This document shows, in pieces, positions 8,063 through 16,423 of a DNA stretch of 64,000 bases. Positions within the stretch are counted from its first letter, which is position 1. Each line of letters starts with the position of its first letter. The position numbers were made by a program, and so were the translations under genes. The notes under the pieces were generated by a model. It saw only the letters and a program-made list of their open reading frames with translations, searched no databases and was not told the DNA's origin. Source of the DNA: GCA-003244245 sp050699715 (GTDB lineage Bacteria > Actinomycetota > Actinomycetes > Mycobacteriales > Pseudonocardiaceae); assembly GCA_050699715.1 (NCBI GenBank), contig JBOHFR010000010.1, positions 28,393-92,392 of the forward strand, read 5' to 3'.

Positions 8063-9838
8063 TCAGGAGTACTCGCGGAAGCCCTTGCCGGCTTTACGGC
8101 CTAGCCGGCCAGCCGTGACCAGGTGCTCCAGCAAGGGTGCCGGGGCGAACCCCGGCTCGCGGAACTCCCGGTAGAGGCTGCGCTGGATAGCCAGAGCAAC
8201 GTCCAGGCCCACCACGTCGAGCAGCGCGAAGGGGCCCATCGGCAGCGCGGCGCCGACCTGCATCGCGGTGTCGATGTCCTCCGCGCCAGCGTAGTGCGCC
8301 TCCAGCATCCGCACCGCGTCGTTGAGGTAGGGAAACAGCAAGGCGTTGACAATGAAACCCGCGCGGTCGCCGCAGGTCACCGGCACCTTACCCAAGGAAA
8401 GGCCGAGCTGGCGGGCAGTGGCCGCCACCTCGGCCGAGGTGGCGATGGTCGCCACCACCTCGATCAGCTTCATCACCGGGGCGGGGTTGAAGAAGTGCAT
8501 CCCCACCACATCGCCCGGGCGGGCGGTGGCGGCCGCACACTCGACCACCGGTAGCGACGAGGTGGTGGTGGCCAGGATCGCGCCCGGTTTGCACACCTCA
8601 TCCAGGGTGGCGAAAATCCCGCGCTTGACATCCAGCTCCTCGGCCACCGCTTCTATGACCAGGTCGACGGTGGAGAAGTCGTCCAGCGAGGTGGTGGTGG
8701 AGATCCGCCGCAGCGCCGCGTCGCGGTCAGGCTCGGCGAGCTTGCCGCGGTTGACGGCCTTGTCCAGCGAGCGCGTGATCGCCGCGACCGCCGCGTCAGT
8801 CCGGCTGCCGCCGCGACCGCGGACGATCACCTCGTGCCCGCCCTTGACCAGCACTTCCACGATGCCGGTGGCCATCGTCCCGGTGCCCACCACGCCCACC
8901 GTGCCGATCGGGCGGGTCTGGGCGGCGGATTCCCCGTCAGGCGGGGTGGCGGCGTCGGGTACCACCGCCGAGGAGTCCTGTCCCGCGTAGGTGTAGAAGC
9001 CGCGACCCGACTTCCGGCCGAGCAGCCCGGCGGTGATCATCTGCTTGAGCACCGGTACCGGCGCGTGCAGCCGGTCGGCGGACTGGCGGTACAGCGCGTC
9101 CAGGATCTCGTAGGCGGTGTCCAGGCCGATCAGATCGAGCAGCGCCAGCGGTCCCATCGGGTACCCGCAGCCGTAGCGCATCGCGGCGTCGAGATCCTCC
9201 CGGGTCGCATAGCGCTGCTCGAACATGCGTGCCGCGTGGTTGAGGTAGCCGAACAGCAACCCGTTGGCGATGAATCCGGCCCGGTCCCCGACCACCACTG
9301 GGGTCTTGCCCAGCGCGTGCGCGAGTGCGGTGACGTCGCTGATGACGTCGGGATCGGTGACCACGGTGCGCACCACCTCGACCAGCTTGAGCACCGGGGC
9401 CGGGTTGAAGAAATGCATCCCGACGACCCGGTCCGGCCGCTTGGTCTGCACCGCGAGCTGGGTGATCGACAGGCTCGACGTGTTGGAGGCCAGCGCGACG
9501 TCGCCGCGCACGGTCTCGTCCAACGCAGCGAAGATCCGGCTCTTGAGATCCAGGCGCTCTGGCACGGCCTCGATGACAAAGTCGGCGCCGGCCAGATCAG
9601 CCAGCCGGGTCGTGAACCTGATCCGGTCGAGCAACTCGCGGCGGGCGCTCTCGTCGAGCTTTCCGCGCTCCAGGGCGCGCGCGGTGGAGTGCTCAAGATG
9701 TCCCTGGCCCCGGGCCACGCCGTGGGCGTCGGCGTCAACTGCCACCACGTCGAGCCCGGTGCGGGCCAGCACCTCGGCGATGCCGGCACCCATCGTGCCC
9801 ATGCCCACCACGCCAACCGTCTTGATCGGTGTTGCCAT
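8063..9838 (-). CDS. Tandem-duplicated 3-hydroxyacyl-CoA dehydrogenase
   Basis: 591 residues formed by two complete 3-hydroxybutyryl-CoA dehydrogenase units in tandem. Each half has a Rossmann start (VGVVGMGTMGAGIAEVLART near residue 7; VGVVGTGTMATGIVEVLVKG near residue 310), the motif DRVVGMHFFNPAPV or GDVVGMHFFNPAPV containing the catalytic His, and a C-terminal dimerisation region ending in GRKSGRGFYTY or GRKAGKGFREYS. It oxidises (S)-3-hydroxyacyl-CoA with NAD. The second Rossmann loop is less canonical (RGRGGSRTD), so its cofactor preference may differ. The fused form is known in Actinobacteria. It lies just downstream of the aldehyde dehydrogenase gene on the same strand, probably as one operon. 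Confidence 0.9.
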   Translation of the reverse strand: MATPIKTVGVVGMGTMGAGIAEVLARTGLDVVAVDADAHGVARGQGHLEHSTARALERGKLDESARRELLDRIRFTTRLADLAGADFVIEAVPERLDLKSRIFAALDETVRGDVALASNTSSLSITQLAVQTKRPDRVVGMHFFNPAPVLKLVEVVRTVVTDPDVISDVTALAHALGKTPVVVGDRAGFIANGLLFGYLNHAARMFEQRYATREDLDAAMRYGCGYPMGPLALLDLIGLDTAYEILDALYRQSADRLHAPVPVLKQMITAGLLGRKSGRGFYTYAGQDSSAVVPDAATPPDGESAAQTRPIGTVGVVGTGTMATGIVEVLVKGGHEVIVRGRGGSRTDAAVAAITRSLDKAVNRGKLAEPDRDAALRRISTTTSLDDFSTVDLVIEAVAEELDVKRGIFATLDEVCKPGAILATTTSSLPVVECAAATARPGDVVGMHFFNPAPVMKLIEVVATIATSAEVAATARQLGLSLGKVPVTCGDRAGFIVNALLFPYLNDAVRMLEAHYAGAEDIDTAMQVGAALPMGPFALLDVVGLDVALAIQRSLYREFREPGFAPAPLLEHLVTAGRLGRKAGKGFREYS

Positions 9839-9874
9839 CCTGTGCCTCCCGCGAGGTGGCCGCCGGCGCCGTGC

Positions 9875-11377
9875 TCAGCGACCGTAACGCACCCGGACGA
9901 TCCGCAGCAGCAACCGAATCGCCCAGGCCGGGCGGGCGAAGGTGAGCACCTGCACCGCGGGGCGAAACCGGCGGCGGGTGACCGCCTTGGCGCGGGTGAA
10001 CTCGCGCAGGCCGTCGGCACCGTGGACGCGCCCGAATCCAGAGTCGCCGACCCCGCCGAAGGGCAGCGCGGGCACCGCGGCATAGGAGATCACGCTGTTG
10101 ACCGAGACCATCCCGCACCGCAGCCGCCCGGCCATCTCCGCGCCACGGCGCCCGGAGAACACCGCGGCGCCCAGCCCGTAACGACCGGCGTTGACCCGCG
10201 CCACCGCGTCGTCCAGGTTCGCGACCCGGTGCACCGTGAGAGTCGGGCCGAAGGTCTCCTCGGTCACCACGATCGAGGTTTCCGGGACGTCAGTGAGCAC
10301 GACCGGCTCCACATAGGGCGGGCGAATCGATTCCGCACCACCGACCACCGCGGTGCCGCCACGGGCGAGCGCGTCGGCAAGGTGATCGCGAATCACCTCG
10401 ATCTGGGCCGGCCTGGTGATCGGGCCCAGATCAGCACTGGGCTCACCGCCGGTCCGCAGCCGCCGCGTCTGGGCGACGACCCGATCGGTGAACTCCTGGG
10501 CAACGTCATCGACGACATACACCCGCTCCACCCCGACGCAGGTCTGCCCCGCATTGGTCATCGCGCCCCAGACCGCGGCATCGGCGGCCGCAGTGAGGTT
10601 TGCGTCGGCGTCGACCAGCAGCGCGTCCTTGCCCCCGCACTCCAGCACGACCGGCGTGAGCGTCTCGGCGCAGGTCGCCATTACCTTCTTCGCGGTGCTC
10701 GCGGACCCGGTGAACGCCAGCTTGTCCACCCCGGCCCGGCACAGCGCCGCACCGGTCTCACCGAAACCGGTGACGACCTGCAGCAGCGGGCACTCGGGCA
10801 CCACGTTGGCCAGGCTCTCGGCCAGCGCCCGGCCCACTCCGGGGGTCAGCTCGCTGGGCTTAAACACCACGGCGTTGCCGGCGGCGAGCGCGTAGCCGAT
10901 CGACCCCATTGGGGTGTGGGCGGGATAGTTCCACGGTCCGATCACGCCAATCACCCCGTAGGGCTGGTACTCCACCGTGGCGGCCTCCTGAAGCATCAAC
11001 AGGCCCGATCCCACCCGACGGCGCCGCAGCACCCGCTCGGCGTGGCGCGCGGCCCAGTCCAGGTGCGCGACCACGAGCACGCACTCCAGCCGGGCGTCAT
11101 CTCGCGGCTTGCCGGTCTCAGCGCTGATCAGCTCAGCCAGCTCATCAATCCCCCGGGTCAGCGCCGAGCACCAGGACAGCAGCCGGCGGCGGCGCTGCGC
11201 GAACCCGAGCCCGCCCCACCACGCGGCCGCCTCCCGGGCGCGAACAACGGCCGCCCGCACCGCCGCCTCGTCATCCACCTGGTGATACCCGATGACCTCG
11301 CCGGTTCGCGGGTCCACCGACGCGAAGCTGGTGTCCCCCTCGCGGGTCTGCTGGCTGCTGTCCACGGTCTGAGCCAT
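9875..11377 (-). CDS. Aldehyde dehydrogenase family protein
   Basis: 500 residues from ATG 11377, preceded by GAGGAC. The frame stays open much further upstream but without a better start. NAD(P)-dependent aldehyde dehydrogenase with GVIGVIGPWNYPAHTP, FKPSELTPGVG, LAFTGSASTAKKVM, the general-base region VVLECGGKDALLVD and the nucleophile Cys in NAGQTCVGVERVYV. The C-terminus has PFGGVGDSGFGRVHG and a basic, hydrophobic tail (FARPAWAIRLLLRIVRVRYGR) like that of actinobacterial succinate-semialdehyde/fatty-aldehyde dehydrogenases, which may touch the membrane. The substrate cannot be fixed from sequence. Confidence 0.9.
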   Translation of the reverse strand: MAQTVDSSQQTREGDTSFASVDPRTGEVIGYHQVDDEAAVRAAVVRAREAAAWWGGLGFAQRRRRLLSWCSALTRGIDELAELISAETGKPRDDARLECVLVVAHLDWAARHAERVLRRRRVGSGLLMLQEAATVEYQPYGVIGVIGPWNYPAHTPMGSIGYALAAGNAVVFKPSELTPGVGRALAESLANVVPECPLLQVVTGFGETGAALCRAGVDKLAFTGSASTAKKVMATCAETLTPVVLECGGKDALLVDADANLTAAADAAVWGAMTNAGQTCVGVERVYVVDDVAQEFTDRVVAQTRRLRTGGEPSADLGPITRPAQIEVIRDHLADALARGGTAVVGGAESIRPPYVEPVVLTDVPETSIVVTEETFGPTLTVHRVANLDDAVARVNAGRYGLGAAVFSGRRGAEMAGRLRCGMVSVNSVISYAAVPALPFGGVGDSGFGRVHGADGLREFTRAKAVTRRRFRPAVQVLTFARPAWAIRLLLRIVRVRYGR

Positions 11378-11404
11378 CGTCGTCCTCTCCCCCTCATCGC
11401 CGTA

Positions 11405-11456
11405 TACCCATAAGGGTACGGCCGCCGCACTGCCGCCCAGCATATGCACGTGCATA
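11405..11456. promoter_or_regulatory. Two dyads upstream of the aldehyde dehydrogenase
   Basis: TATGCACGTGCATA at 11443-11456 is a perfect 14-bp palindrome, and TACCC-ataa-GGGTA lies at 11405-11418. Both are 30-80 bases before ATG 11377. The first has the size and symmetry of a TetR-family operator. No TetR gene is in the window, so the cognate regulator would be elsewhere. Confidence 0.4.
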
Positions 11457-11814
11457 CGGGTGATGGTTCGCGCGCCGGACGTACGCCGGTTCAGGTCGAG
11501 TCCTACACTTCGTCCTGGTACCGGCGGGCTTCTTCGGCAGCCCACGTCAGCCGTGTCGCGATAGACCATGACAGTCATAGTTACCTTCGCACCCTGCCGA
11601 CCCTTGACCCATAGTCTCCGCTGCATCGTTTTCAGCCAAGGCTTCATGCGGTGGCCAGAATCCCGCCGACAGGGGTCACGTCGCTGCCTCTCCCAAGTCC
11701 GAAGGGTTGAACAGGGTTCGCCGTCCACCGGGCAGAGTAAGGCCAAAAGACTCGAATGAACAGAAAGTTTCTCGATGTTTCTAGCAACCATCGGAGGTTG
11801 AGGCTGACTGGAAA
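11457..11814. other. Gene-poor spacer of lower GC
   Basis: About 360 bases between the aldehyde dehydrogenase leader and the XRE stop codon. I see no supported gene. A short plus-strand frame (11568-11759) has no ribosome site and no recognisable sequence. Confidence 0.5.
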
Positions 11815-12696
11815 TCACTCGCCATCCTCCGGCGCCTCCGGCGCAAGATCGTCGATCACGCGCATGATGATTGCCCGAGCGGACCGGCCGTAACTGGCAA
11901 CGGCCGCGAACTGGTCAAAGATGTTGCTGTACAGCTCAATTTCCTGCGGCTGGGCAAGGTGCAGCTTGGCCGAGAAGGTCTCGACCGTCACCCGGTCGGT
12001 GTCGCGTAGCGAGAAGCCGTGCCAGGGGCCGATGACGTAGTGCGTGTCGAAGCCGATAACGCCAAGCCGGACGTTCGGCAACGCCGACAGTGAGACCAGG
12101 CGGTCAAGCTGGCCGAGCATAGCTTCGGATGAACACAGACGAAGGCGCAACGCCGCCTCCGTGATGACGAAGTGGAATCGCTTGTCCGGCCGGTACAGCA
12201 GCTCTTGGCGCTTCAACCGAGCTTGTACCGCTTCGTTGATGTCGTTGCGCACCTTGAACATGACGATCCCCTGCGCAAGGCGAGCCCTGGCATACTCAGC
12301 AGTGTGGAGCAGTCCCGGAATGACCGTCGCCTCGAACATGCGGAACAACCGAGTCCTGGCATCCAGCTCGGCGATCTCGTTCTGAAGTGGCCGCAGCCCC
12401 GTACGGAGTATCCGCTGCCACTCGGCGTGCTGCACTTCAAGCGTGCGCAAGGAGGCAAGTAGCGCTTCCGTGTGAGCCTCGCTGTCCGTGGCACGAGTCC
12501 AAGCCTGTATGTCGCCATCGCTTGGCGCCTGACGCCCGTTCTCAAGCTTCGAGATTTTCGACGGTGGCCATGACAAAGACTCCGCGAGCTGCCTACCACT
12601 CAAGTCGGCTTGTTGGCGAAGCTCGCGGAGCCGTTTGCCGAGCGCGTTGCGCGCCTCGTGGACGTTAGACGCGCCGGAGGTGCTCTTCGGCGGCAA
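11815..12696 (-). CDS. XRE-family regulator with DUF5753
   Basis: 293 residues. N-terminal helix-turn-helix (about 16-70: LGKRLRELRQQADLSGRQLAESL then SWPPSKISKLENGRQAP), followed by a DUF5753 domain (about 100-280) with EAELD-type helices, VIPGLLHTAEYARA, RQELLYRPDKRFHFVITEAALR, GVIGFDTHY and RDTDRVTVETFSAKLHL. The start appears to be TTG 12696, inside the end of the DUF6879 gene, so translation is coupled. Such genes are clustered with DUF397 or DUF6879 partners across actinomycetes. The second copy of the module is at 32608-34205. Confidence 0.88.
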   Translation of the reverse strand: MPPKSTSGASNVHEARNALGKRLRELRQQADLSGRQLAESLSWPPSKISKLENGRQAPSDGDIQAWTRATDSEAHTEALLASLRTLEVQHAEWQRILRTGLRPLQNEIAELDARTRLFRMFEATVIPGLLHTAEYARARLAQGIVMFKVRNDINEAVQARLKRQELLYRPDKRFHFVITEAALRLRLCSSEAMLGQLDRLVSLSALPNVRLGVIGFDTHYVIGPWHGFSLRDTDRVTVETFSAKLHLAQPQEIELYSNIFDQFAAVASYGRSARAIIMRVIDDLAPEAPEDGE

Positions 12697-13207
12697 AGTC
12701 GTCCCGTCTCACGGCGTGGTGCCAGGCGACGTCACGCCAGTAGTTGTGCTGCACGATCTCGGCGGGCTCTTCGACAATCTCGCCGCCAAGGAAGACGTCG
12801 GCGTCATCGAAGCGCATCCGTACCAGCGTACGCGAGTCGAACAACCAGTAGTCGTGGTTGGGCATCTCGGCGGCTTGCGCCTGGTCGCGGGCGAGGTAGC
12901 GAATGTCCTCACCAGCCGCATTGTTGTGCTGCGCAACGGCGTAGCCCCAGCGGTTGTAGTCGGTGAGCGGCAGACTCACCACGCGGACACGGGCGATGCG
13001 GCGCCCCTCGCTCGTTGCCTCGCGGATCATGGTCAGCCAGTCCTGCATCCACGGCAGATCGTCCGGCTCACCAGCCAGAAACTTCCGGAAAGACTCCCGT
13101 TCGTACGATGGGGAGTAACGATCCCTGACCTCCAGGCGGAAGGCCGTGTGCTCGAACGTGTGAAAGAGCTGCCCGAACTCGGGTCCGGGTTGGATGAGTT
13201 GGCTCAG
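12665..13207 (-). CDS. DUF6879 protein, probable CTG start
   Basis: The first ATG in this frame (13048) would remove about 53 conserved residues. The upstream frame encodes FGQLFHTFEHTAFRLEV, which aligns with LSVFRLETLPQY of the second DUF6879 protein in this window (32815-33351). There is no ATG, GTG or TTG between the upstream stop and that region. CTG 13207 overlaps the TGA of the preceding gene (CTGA) and follows GGGGGAGG by a few bases, so a CTG start coupled to termination is the best reading, giving 180 residues. Later landmarks are VVSLPLTDYNRWGYAV, DYWLFDSRTLVRMRFDD and YWRDVAWHHAV. It probably acts with the XRE regulator that overlaps its end. Biochemical function unknown. Confidence 0.75.
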   Translation of the reverse strand: MSQLIQPGPEFGQLFHTFEHTAFRLEVRDRYSPSYERESFRKFLAGEPDDLPWMQDWLTMIREATSEGRRIARVRVVSLPLTDYNRWGYAVAQHNNAAGEDIRYLARDQAQAAEMPNHDYWLFDSRTLVRMRFDDADVFLGGEIVEEPAEIVQHNYWRDVAWHHAVRRDDFAAEEHLRRV

Positions 13208-13431
13208 CGGTCCTCCCCCTTGTTGCGCTGGTAAAACTTCAAGACATCCTCGGGGATCTCGATGATGGCTTCGCCCTCGGGTACCGGCCCGACGTCAGCC
13301 AGCGTCTGAGGGTCTGTGACGACCCAGCCCTGAGCGATGTACGTCTTACGGTCGGCGCGGTCGGTCGCGAACAGGGTCGATGATTCGTCAACGTTGGACT
13401 CAGGGTCTTTGCCGAGGAACCGGGCGTGCAT
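13204..13431 (-). CDS. Small conserved protein heading the DUF6879/XRE module
   Basis: 75 residues from ATG 13431, which has GGGAGG a few bases upstream; a GTG at 13482 in the same frame lacks one. The sequence starts MHARFLGKDPESN and contains ATDRADRKTYIAQGWVV and GEAIIEIPEDVL, a family often found before DUF6879 and XRE/DUF5753 genes in actinomycetes. Function unknown. Its stop overlaps the CTG start of the next gene. Confidence 0.7.
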   Translation of the reverse strand: MHARFLGKDPESNVDESSTLFATDRADRKTYIAQGWVVTDPQTLADVGPVPEGEAIIEIPEDVLKFYQRNKGEDR

Positions 13432-13491
13432 CGGGCCTCCCTGCGAGAAATTTGGTGAAGCGTTCTCCAAATTATGGTGCACCCAGGCTGT

Positions 13492-13553
13492 CCGTGAACT
13501 CGACGTCAGCGACGTTTTTTGGCCGTTTTACGTCGGTATTGTCGAGTTCACGG
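13492..13553. repeat. Dispersed palindromic element, copy 2
   Basis: CCGTGAACTCGAC (13492-13504) is the reverse complement of GTCGAGTTCACGG (13541-13553). The inner sequence continues the dyad in part (gcgacg/acgtcgg) and contains a run of six T. The arms match copy 1 at 129-193, and both cores contain ACGTCGGT near the right arm. It lies between the divergent small-gene/DUF6879 operon and the regulator at 13860. Confidence 0.6.
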
Positions 13554-13859
13554 CTCTGGGGCTCGCCGCGCCTGTCCCGGTCCCGCGTGGTCAGCGTCCT
13601 CCACCGCGCATCGCGAAGAGGGCCGCGCTGATGTGGCAGCGGTACCTGGCGGGCAAGTCAGGCGCTGTCAAGCCCTGCCCAGGCAAGAGCTGCGGAAACT
13701 CTCAGCACTGGGGATTCAGCCAAGACCCGGCGGGGCGTGATTCCCCAGAGCAAAATCGATGCGACTTCCGTGCGGAGATGTGGCGGAGGAAGGATTGACC
13801 TGCGTGAACGCATCTGCGCTCCGGCTAGTTGGCGCACATCGTTGTGGGAGGATGGCGCG
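13554..13859. other. Spacer before the XRE-TPR regulator
   Basis: About 300 bases. A 55-residue plus-strand frame (13631-13798, MWQRYLAGKSGAVKPCPG... ending EMWRRKD) contains several cysteines, but its ribosome site is weak and I do not recognise it. I regard it as possible, not established. Confidence 0.3.
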
Positions 13860-15389
13860 ATGGCGAAGCGGGAGGGGTTCGCGCGAACTCGTCGGGCAGC
13901 GGGTTACACACAGGAGTCGTTCGCGGAAGCGCTGGGGGTGGACCGGTCGACCGTGGTGCGCTGGGAAGCCGGAGACCACGAGCCGTTGCCATATCTCCAG
14001 CCGAAGATTGCCCGCCTGTTGGGTGTCTCACAAGACGGGCTGATCGAGCTGCTGCAGTTCCACGCGTCAGTGCACGTCGGTCAGGTGGTGCCCACGGTGG
14101 GGTCCGGTGAGCCCGGCGATCACCTGGCATCGCCCGGTGGCCTGCTACTGCCCGTGATGATCGACGGCCGTCCGGTGTTCCTTCCGCTCGATGCCAGCGC
14201 ACTGCTCGAGGCACGAGGCCACCGGCGGTCCCCGACCCAAGACCACGGCTGGTCATCGGCGGATGACACCGTGCGCTATGTGGAACGATTGGACGATACG
14301 CTCCACACGATCGTCGAGTTGTCGGAAGAGGACGTGAAGCGAAGAGATCTTTTACTCGAGGTTGCCTGCACCACACCGATCTTCACCGAGCCAGCGCTGC
14401 ACTCGCTGAGCACGCCACCAGTCGCCAACGTGGCACGGAATGCGGGCGGCAGACGCATCGGCATGACCGATGTGGCCATCCTGACCGACGACGTCGAGCA
14501 TCTGCGGCGGATGGACTTTCGCTACGGGGCGGGCCGGATACGGGAAAAAGTGGTGCGGCTGCTACGCCACGAGGCGGCCACGCTGCTCTGCGGGAGCTAC
14601 TCGGACTCGACCGGCAGAGCGTTGCTGACGGCGGTGGCACTGGCTGCTCTGCGGGCCGGGTCGATGGCCGCTGACGTGGGACGGCACGCCCTGGCTCAGC
14701 GCTACTACAGCCAGGCCCTCGATCTGGCGATGCACGCGGGCGACCGGCAGTTCGCCGCACACATACTCGGCAGCATGAGCCGGTTGACAATCCAGAACGC
14801 GACCGGGCGACGCTGTGCCCGTCAGGCGGTGGCGCTGGCCCGAGCGGGGAAGGCGGTGGCCGGGAAGCCAACTCCGGCCTCGGCGGCCGAGCTGAGTGCC
14901 ATAGAGGCGCGGGCACACGCGTTGTGCCAGGACACCGGGGCCGCTCGCACCGCCGTACTGCAAGCCGAGCAGCACTACCAACGGGTCCGCCCCGACGGCG
15001 AACCAGCGTGGCTAAGCTGGTACACCGAAGCCGAACTGGGCGCTGACCTGGGGCGGGCACTGCGGGATAGCGGTGAGCCAGCACACGCCACTCGGCTGTT
15101 GACCCGCACGTTGGACAACTACGAACCGTGGCGGGTGCGAAGCCACTGCTTTGTGCAGACCGATCTCGCCGCCGCCTACCTGATCGACGGTGAGCACGAA
15201 CACGCCGCAGTGCTGGCCCGCGATGCGCTGACCACAGCGAGCCAGGTCAGCTCCAGCCGAACCATCAGCCGCATCCGGGCACTCCAGCAGCAGATCCAGC
15301 CACTGCGCTCGGCTGGCCTGAGCGAGCTGGACGAGGAGATCACGGCCTTCCTGCGCCGCGCCCACGACAACGAGGTCATCACGACATGA
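13860..15389 (+). CDS. XRE-family regulator with TPR-like effector domain
   Basis: 509 residues from ATG 13860, preceded by GGGAGGA. The helix-turn-helix spans about 1-60 (FARTRRAAGYTQESFAEALG, then VDRSTVVRWEAGDHEPLPYL). A linker is followed by TIVELSEEDVKRRDLLLE and a long array of helical hairpins (about 210-500) including LAQRYYSQALDLAMHAGDRQ. It is paralogous to the regulator at 26199-27632 over most of its length. The stop overlaps the menC start (ATGA), so both are co-transcribed. Such proteins usually sense a ligand through the repeat domain; the ligand is unknown. Confidence 0.85.
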   Translation: MAKREGFARTRRAAGYTQESFAEALGVDRSTVVRWEAGDHEPLPYLQPKIARLLGVSQDGLIELLQFHASVHVGQVVPTVGSGEPGDHLASPGGLLLPVMIDGRPVFLPLDASALLEARGHRRSPTQDHGWSSADDTVRYVERLDDTLHTIVELSEEDVKRRDLLLEVACTTPIFTEPALHSLSTPPVANVARNAGGRRIGMTDVAILTDDVEHLRRMDFRYGAGRIREKVVRLLRHEAATLLCGSYSDSTGRALLTAVALAALRAGSMAADVGRHALAQRYYSQALDLAMHAGDRQFAAHILGSMSRLTIQNATGRRCARQAVALARAGKAVAGKPTPASAAELSAIEARAHALCQDTGAARTAVLQAEQHYQRVRPDGEPAWLSWYTEAELGADLGRALRDSGEPAHATRLLTRTLDNYEPWRVRSHCFVQTDLAAAYLIDGEHEHAAVLARDALTTASQVSSSRTISRIRALQQQIQPLRSAGLSELDEEITAFLRRAHDNEVITT

Positions 15390-16423
15390 CGAGCGATGCC
15401 ATCGACCTCGACGGCATCGACATCCCCGGGGCCCGCGTCTACGCCATCCCCCTGACGACCCGGTTCCGGGGGATCACGATCCGGGAGGGGATGCTGATTG
15501 AAGGGCCGGCCGGGTGGGGCGATTTCTGCCCGTTCCGGGAGTATGACGACCGCGAGGCGGCGGGCTGGCTGGCCACCGCGGTCGAGGCCGCGACGGTCGG
15601 CTGGCCTGAGCCGGTCCGGGACCGGATCCCGATCAACTGCATCGTTGCGGTGGTGGGCCCGCAGCGCGCCCACGAGATCGTGTCCGCCTCCGGGTGCGCC
15701 ACGGCGAAGGTCAAAGTCGCCGACCATCCTGGTTCACTCGGTGACGATCTCGCCCGCGTCGAGGCGGTCCGCGATGCCCTCGGCCCGCACGGCCGCATCC
15801 GGGTGGACGCCAACGGAGGGTGGGACACCGACACCGCCGTGACGGTGATCCCGCAGCTCGACAAGGCCGCCGGTGGGCTGGAGTACGTGGAACAGCCGTG
15901 CCGCACCATCGACGAGCTCGCCATCGTCCGCCGAAAGGTCGCCGTGCGCATCGCCGCTGATGAGTCCATCCGCCGCGCCGAAGACCCGCTGCGGGTCGCG
16001 GTCGCCGGCGCGGCCGATATTGCGGTGATCAAGTGCACGCCGCTGGGCGGGGTGCGCCGCTCGTTGCGGGTGGCCGAGGCCGCCGGGCTGCCGTGCGTGG
16101 TGTCCTCCGCACTGGAGACCAGCATCGGGCTGGCCGCCCAACTCGCGTTGGCCGGCGCGCTGCCGGAGCTGGATCTCGCCTGTGGCCTGGGCACCCTGTC
16201 CCTGCTGCACGGCGATGTCGTGCCCGACGCCGACTCACTTCGACCTGCCAGCGGCTACCTGCCGGTTCCGCGCACCCCACCCGCACCCGATCCCGCACTG
16301 TTGGACGTCTACGAGGTGACCGACCCGAAGCGGGTGGCGTGGTGGCGGGAACGTCTGCACCGGGTAGCCGAAGCTCAGAAAAGCCGGAACTCCTCGGAAT
16401 CGGCACCGCGCAGGGCGTCGTAG
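15386..16423 (+). CDS. menC: o-Succinylbenzoate synthase
   Basis: 345 residues of the enolase superfamily that dehydrate SHCHC to o-succinylbenzoate in menaquinone synthesis. Visible: the capping-domain sequence GITIREGMLIEGPAGWGDFCPF, the catalytic-lysine strand CATAKVKVADH, metal ligands in RIRVDANGGWD, LEYVEQPCR and VRIAADESIR, and the second-lysine region IAVIKCTPLGGVRRSL. Length fits actinobacterial MenC. It overlaps the upstream regulator by four bases. Its last 49 bases overlap the convergent nucS gene. The tail after about residue 325 (KSRNSSESAPRRAS) looks non-conserved, so the original stop may have been earlier. Confidence 0.9.
   Translation: MTSDAIDLDGIDIPGARVYAIPLTTRFRGITIREGMLIEGPAGWGDFCPFREYDDREAAGWLATAVEAATVGWPEPVRDRIPINCIVAVVGPQRAHEIVSASGCATAKVKVADHPGSLGDDLARVEAVRDALGPHGRIRVDANGGWDTDTAVTVIPQLDKAAGGLEYVEQPCRTIDELAIVRRKVAVRIAADESIRRAEDPLRVAVAGAADIAVIKCTPLGGVRRSLRVAEAAGLPCVVSSALETSIGLAAQLALAGALPELDLACGLGTLSLLHGDVVPDADSLRPASGYLPVPRTPPAPDPALLDVYEVTDPKRVAWWRERLHRVAEAQKSRNSSESAPRRAS

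Noticed and set aside
8834..11413. An 859-codon plus-strand open frame
   Set aside because: It lies entirely antisense to the hydroxyacyl-CoA and aldehyde dehydrogenase genes, is rich in His/Arg/Gly as expected for a shadow frame in high-GC DNA, and has no family-like motif.
13511..13516. Run of six T inside palindrome copy 2 as an intrinsic terminator
   Set aside because: The T-run is in the loop region of the large dyad rather than after a stem, so it does not fit a classical terminator for either neighbouring gene.
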